A stretch of DNA of 64,000 nt from Mitsuaria sp. GD03876. GTDB taxonomy: Bacteria > Pseudomonadota > Gammaproteobacteria > Burkholderiales > Burkholderiaceae_C. A program made the translations under genes and the position numbers. This document shows, piece after piece, positions 63,255 through 64,000 of this stretch. Numbering within the stretch: the stretch's first letter is position 1; each line of letters begins with the position of its first letter. The notes beneath the pieces are model-generated. The model did no database searches, was not told where the DNA came from, and worked only from the letters and a program-made list of their open reading frames with translations. The stretch is from positions 124,001 through 188,000 of the forward strand of contig NZ_JAOCCU010000004.1 in NCBI RefSeq assembly GCF_029840635.1, given 5' to 3'.

Positions 63255-64000
63255 TCAGCGCACCGCGACGCGCGCGGGCAGCGCGGTGGCGCTTGGGCGC
63301 CACCGCAGCAGCGGGGCCTCGATCCAGCGATGGAACGGCACCGCGGCGACATTGCTGAGCGCCCAGGCGGCCACCAGCGCCAGCGGCGCGAGCGCGTCCA
63401 GCATCGGCGCCGGGCTTTCGGCGCGGTGCTCGTAAAGCGCATTGACCAGCAGGCAGACCGGGAAGTGCACCAGGAACAGCGCGTACGCGTGGCGCGCCAG
63501 GGTCTGCACCCCGGCCTGGCCGCGATGCTGGAACCAGGCCGGCATCGCGCCGCCGCGCCACAGCGCGATGACCGCGGCGGTCAGCGCGGCGACCACCAGG
63601 CGCTCGCGGAACTGCAGCGCCAGCGCCGCCACCATCAGCGCGCCCAGCGCGAGCAACCCGGCGCGCCGGGCCGCCGGCGCCCAGCCCTGGCACCAGCACA
63701 GCAGCACGCCCAGGCCGTAGGCGCCGAAGAAATAGATCGCGTAGGCGTCCAGGTCGGCCATGCGGTTGAACTTGAGCAGCGACGCGGCGCACAGCGCGCC
63801 GACGACCGCCGGGGCCATCCACTGCCGGACCGCGCGCCCGAGCGGCAGACAGCGCAGCAGCCACATCACCAGCAGCAGCAGCGCGAACAGCTGGAAATCG
63901 ATCGCCACGTACCAGGCGCCGACGGTGAGCGCCTCCACCGCCATCAGGTCGTGCAGCAGCAGCGCGTGCGCCAGGACCTGCGTCAGGCGGATCTGCGCCG
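63255..64000 (-). CDS. Acyltransferase 3 family membrane protein, C-terminal part
   Basis: The frame is open to the window edge and ends at 63255, so at least 248 C-terminal residues are present and the start is outside. Hydrophobic helices (e.g. FQLFALLLLVMWLLRC, YALFLVHFPVCLLVNAL) and AWYVAIDFQLF, the family's 'W.ISxExQFY' block, identify an OafA/YrhL-type O-acyltransferase of inner membrane, modifying surface or exported sugars. It converges with the phosphatase gene, leaving 37 bases. Confidence 0.8.
   Translation of the reverse strand, partial: AQIRLTQVLAHALLLHDLMAVEALTVGAWYVAIDFQLFALLLLVMWLLRCLPLGRAVRQWMAPAVVGALCAASLLKFNRMADLDAYAIYFFGAYGLGVLLCWCQGWAPAARRAGLLALGALMVAALALQFRERLVVAALTAAVIALWRGGAMPAWFQHRGQAGVQTLARHAYALFLVHFPVCLLVNALYEHRAESPAPMLDALAPLALVAAWALSNVAAVPFHRWIEAPLLRWRPSATALPARVAVR

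Overview
The window is high-GC, densely packed chromosomal DNA with short intergenic gaps. I see no rRNA, tRNA, insertion sequence, prophage or CRISPR array. Gene content points to a betaproteobacterium of the order Burkholderiales, probably near Roseateles/Mitsuaria/Pelomonas (inference). The clues are a PhaM-type polyhydroxybutyrate granule protein, glycolate oxidase glcDEF, a rhizobial-type glycerol ABC transporter, an HPr-rel-A cassette and extreme GC at third codon positions. All functions are read from motifs and family resemblance; no database search was possible.

Layout. 1-4.2 kb: tail of a TraB/GumN protein, a MarC membrane protein, PhaM, and a FIST-domain protein overlapping a periplasmic binding-protein-like gene. 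4.3-8.2 kb: glcDEF, followed by a hairpin and a strong intrinsic terminator. 8.6-12.4 kb: a lipoprotein of the alkaline phosphatase superfamily and an ABC exporter. 12.7-15.7 kb: a tightly overlapping four-gene cassette with a Tat-exported small protein, a PqqD-like protein, an HprK-like kinase and a nucleotidyltransferase. This looks like an undescribed peptide/protein modification system. 15.8-20.3 kb: pssA, then two tandem S41 protease lipoproteins, one with a collagen-like stalk and one with a Gly-rich linker. 20.4-27.5 kb: DUF2917 and a MocR-type regulator (divergent), an exported hydrolase, a DMT transporter, two AraC regulators and a GGDEF-derived membrane protein. 27.6-33.4 kb: an exported beta-helix protein, then a TonB-dependent receptor paired with a beta-propeller phytase.

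33.4-44.7 kb is accessory: a HipA-like kinase overlapping a GNAT gene, a degenerate GGDEF protein, an ECF sigma factor with a Ser/Thr kinase and a small unknown protein, two exported proteins sharing a symmetrical divergent promoter, an antitoxin/PIN toxin pair, an RDD-ClpP-like fusion and a TerB protein. 44.8-55.1 kb is the glycerol regulon: glpD-S-T-P-Q-U-V on the minus strand, facing away from glpR-glpK. It imports glycerol by ABC transporter, phosphorylates it (GlpK), oxidises it (GlpD) and is presumably repressed by GlpR. 55.2-64 kb: a VapBC pair, a manganese exporter of the TMEM165/GDT1 family under a yybP-ykoY manganese riboswitch, two M16-type proteins lacking the zinc motif, a VOC protein, a type II NADH dehydrogenase divergent from a WYL regulator, an exported Cys phosphatase and a truncated acyltransferase-3 gene.

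Two cross-window features stand out. Several genes have a -10-like hexamer exactly 7-8 nt before the ATG, which suggests leaderless mRNAs. The two ATPases of the glycerol transporter carry complementary degenerations that predict one working and one dead ATP site.
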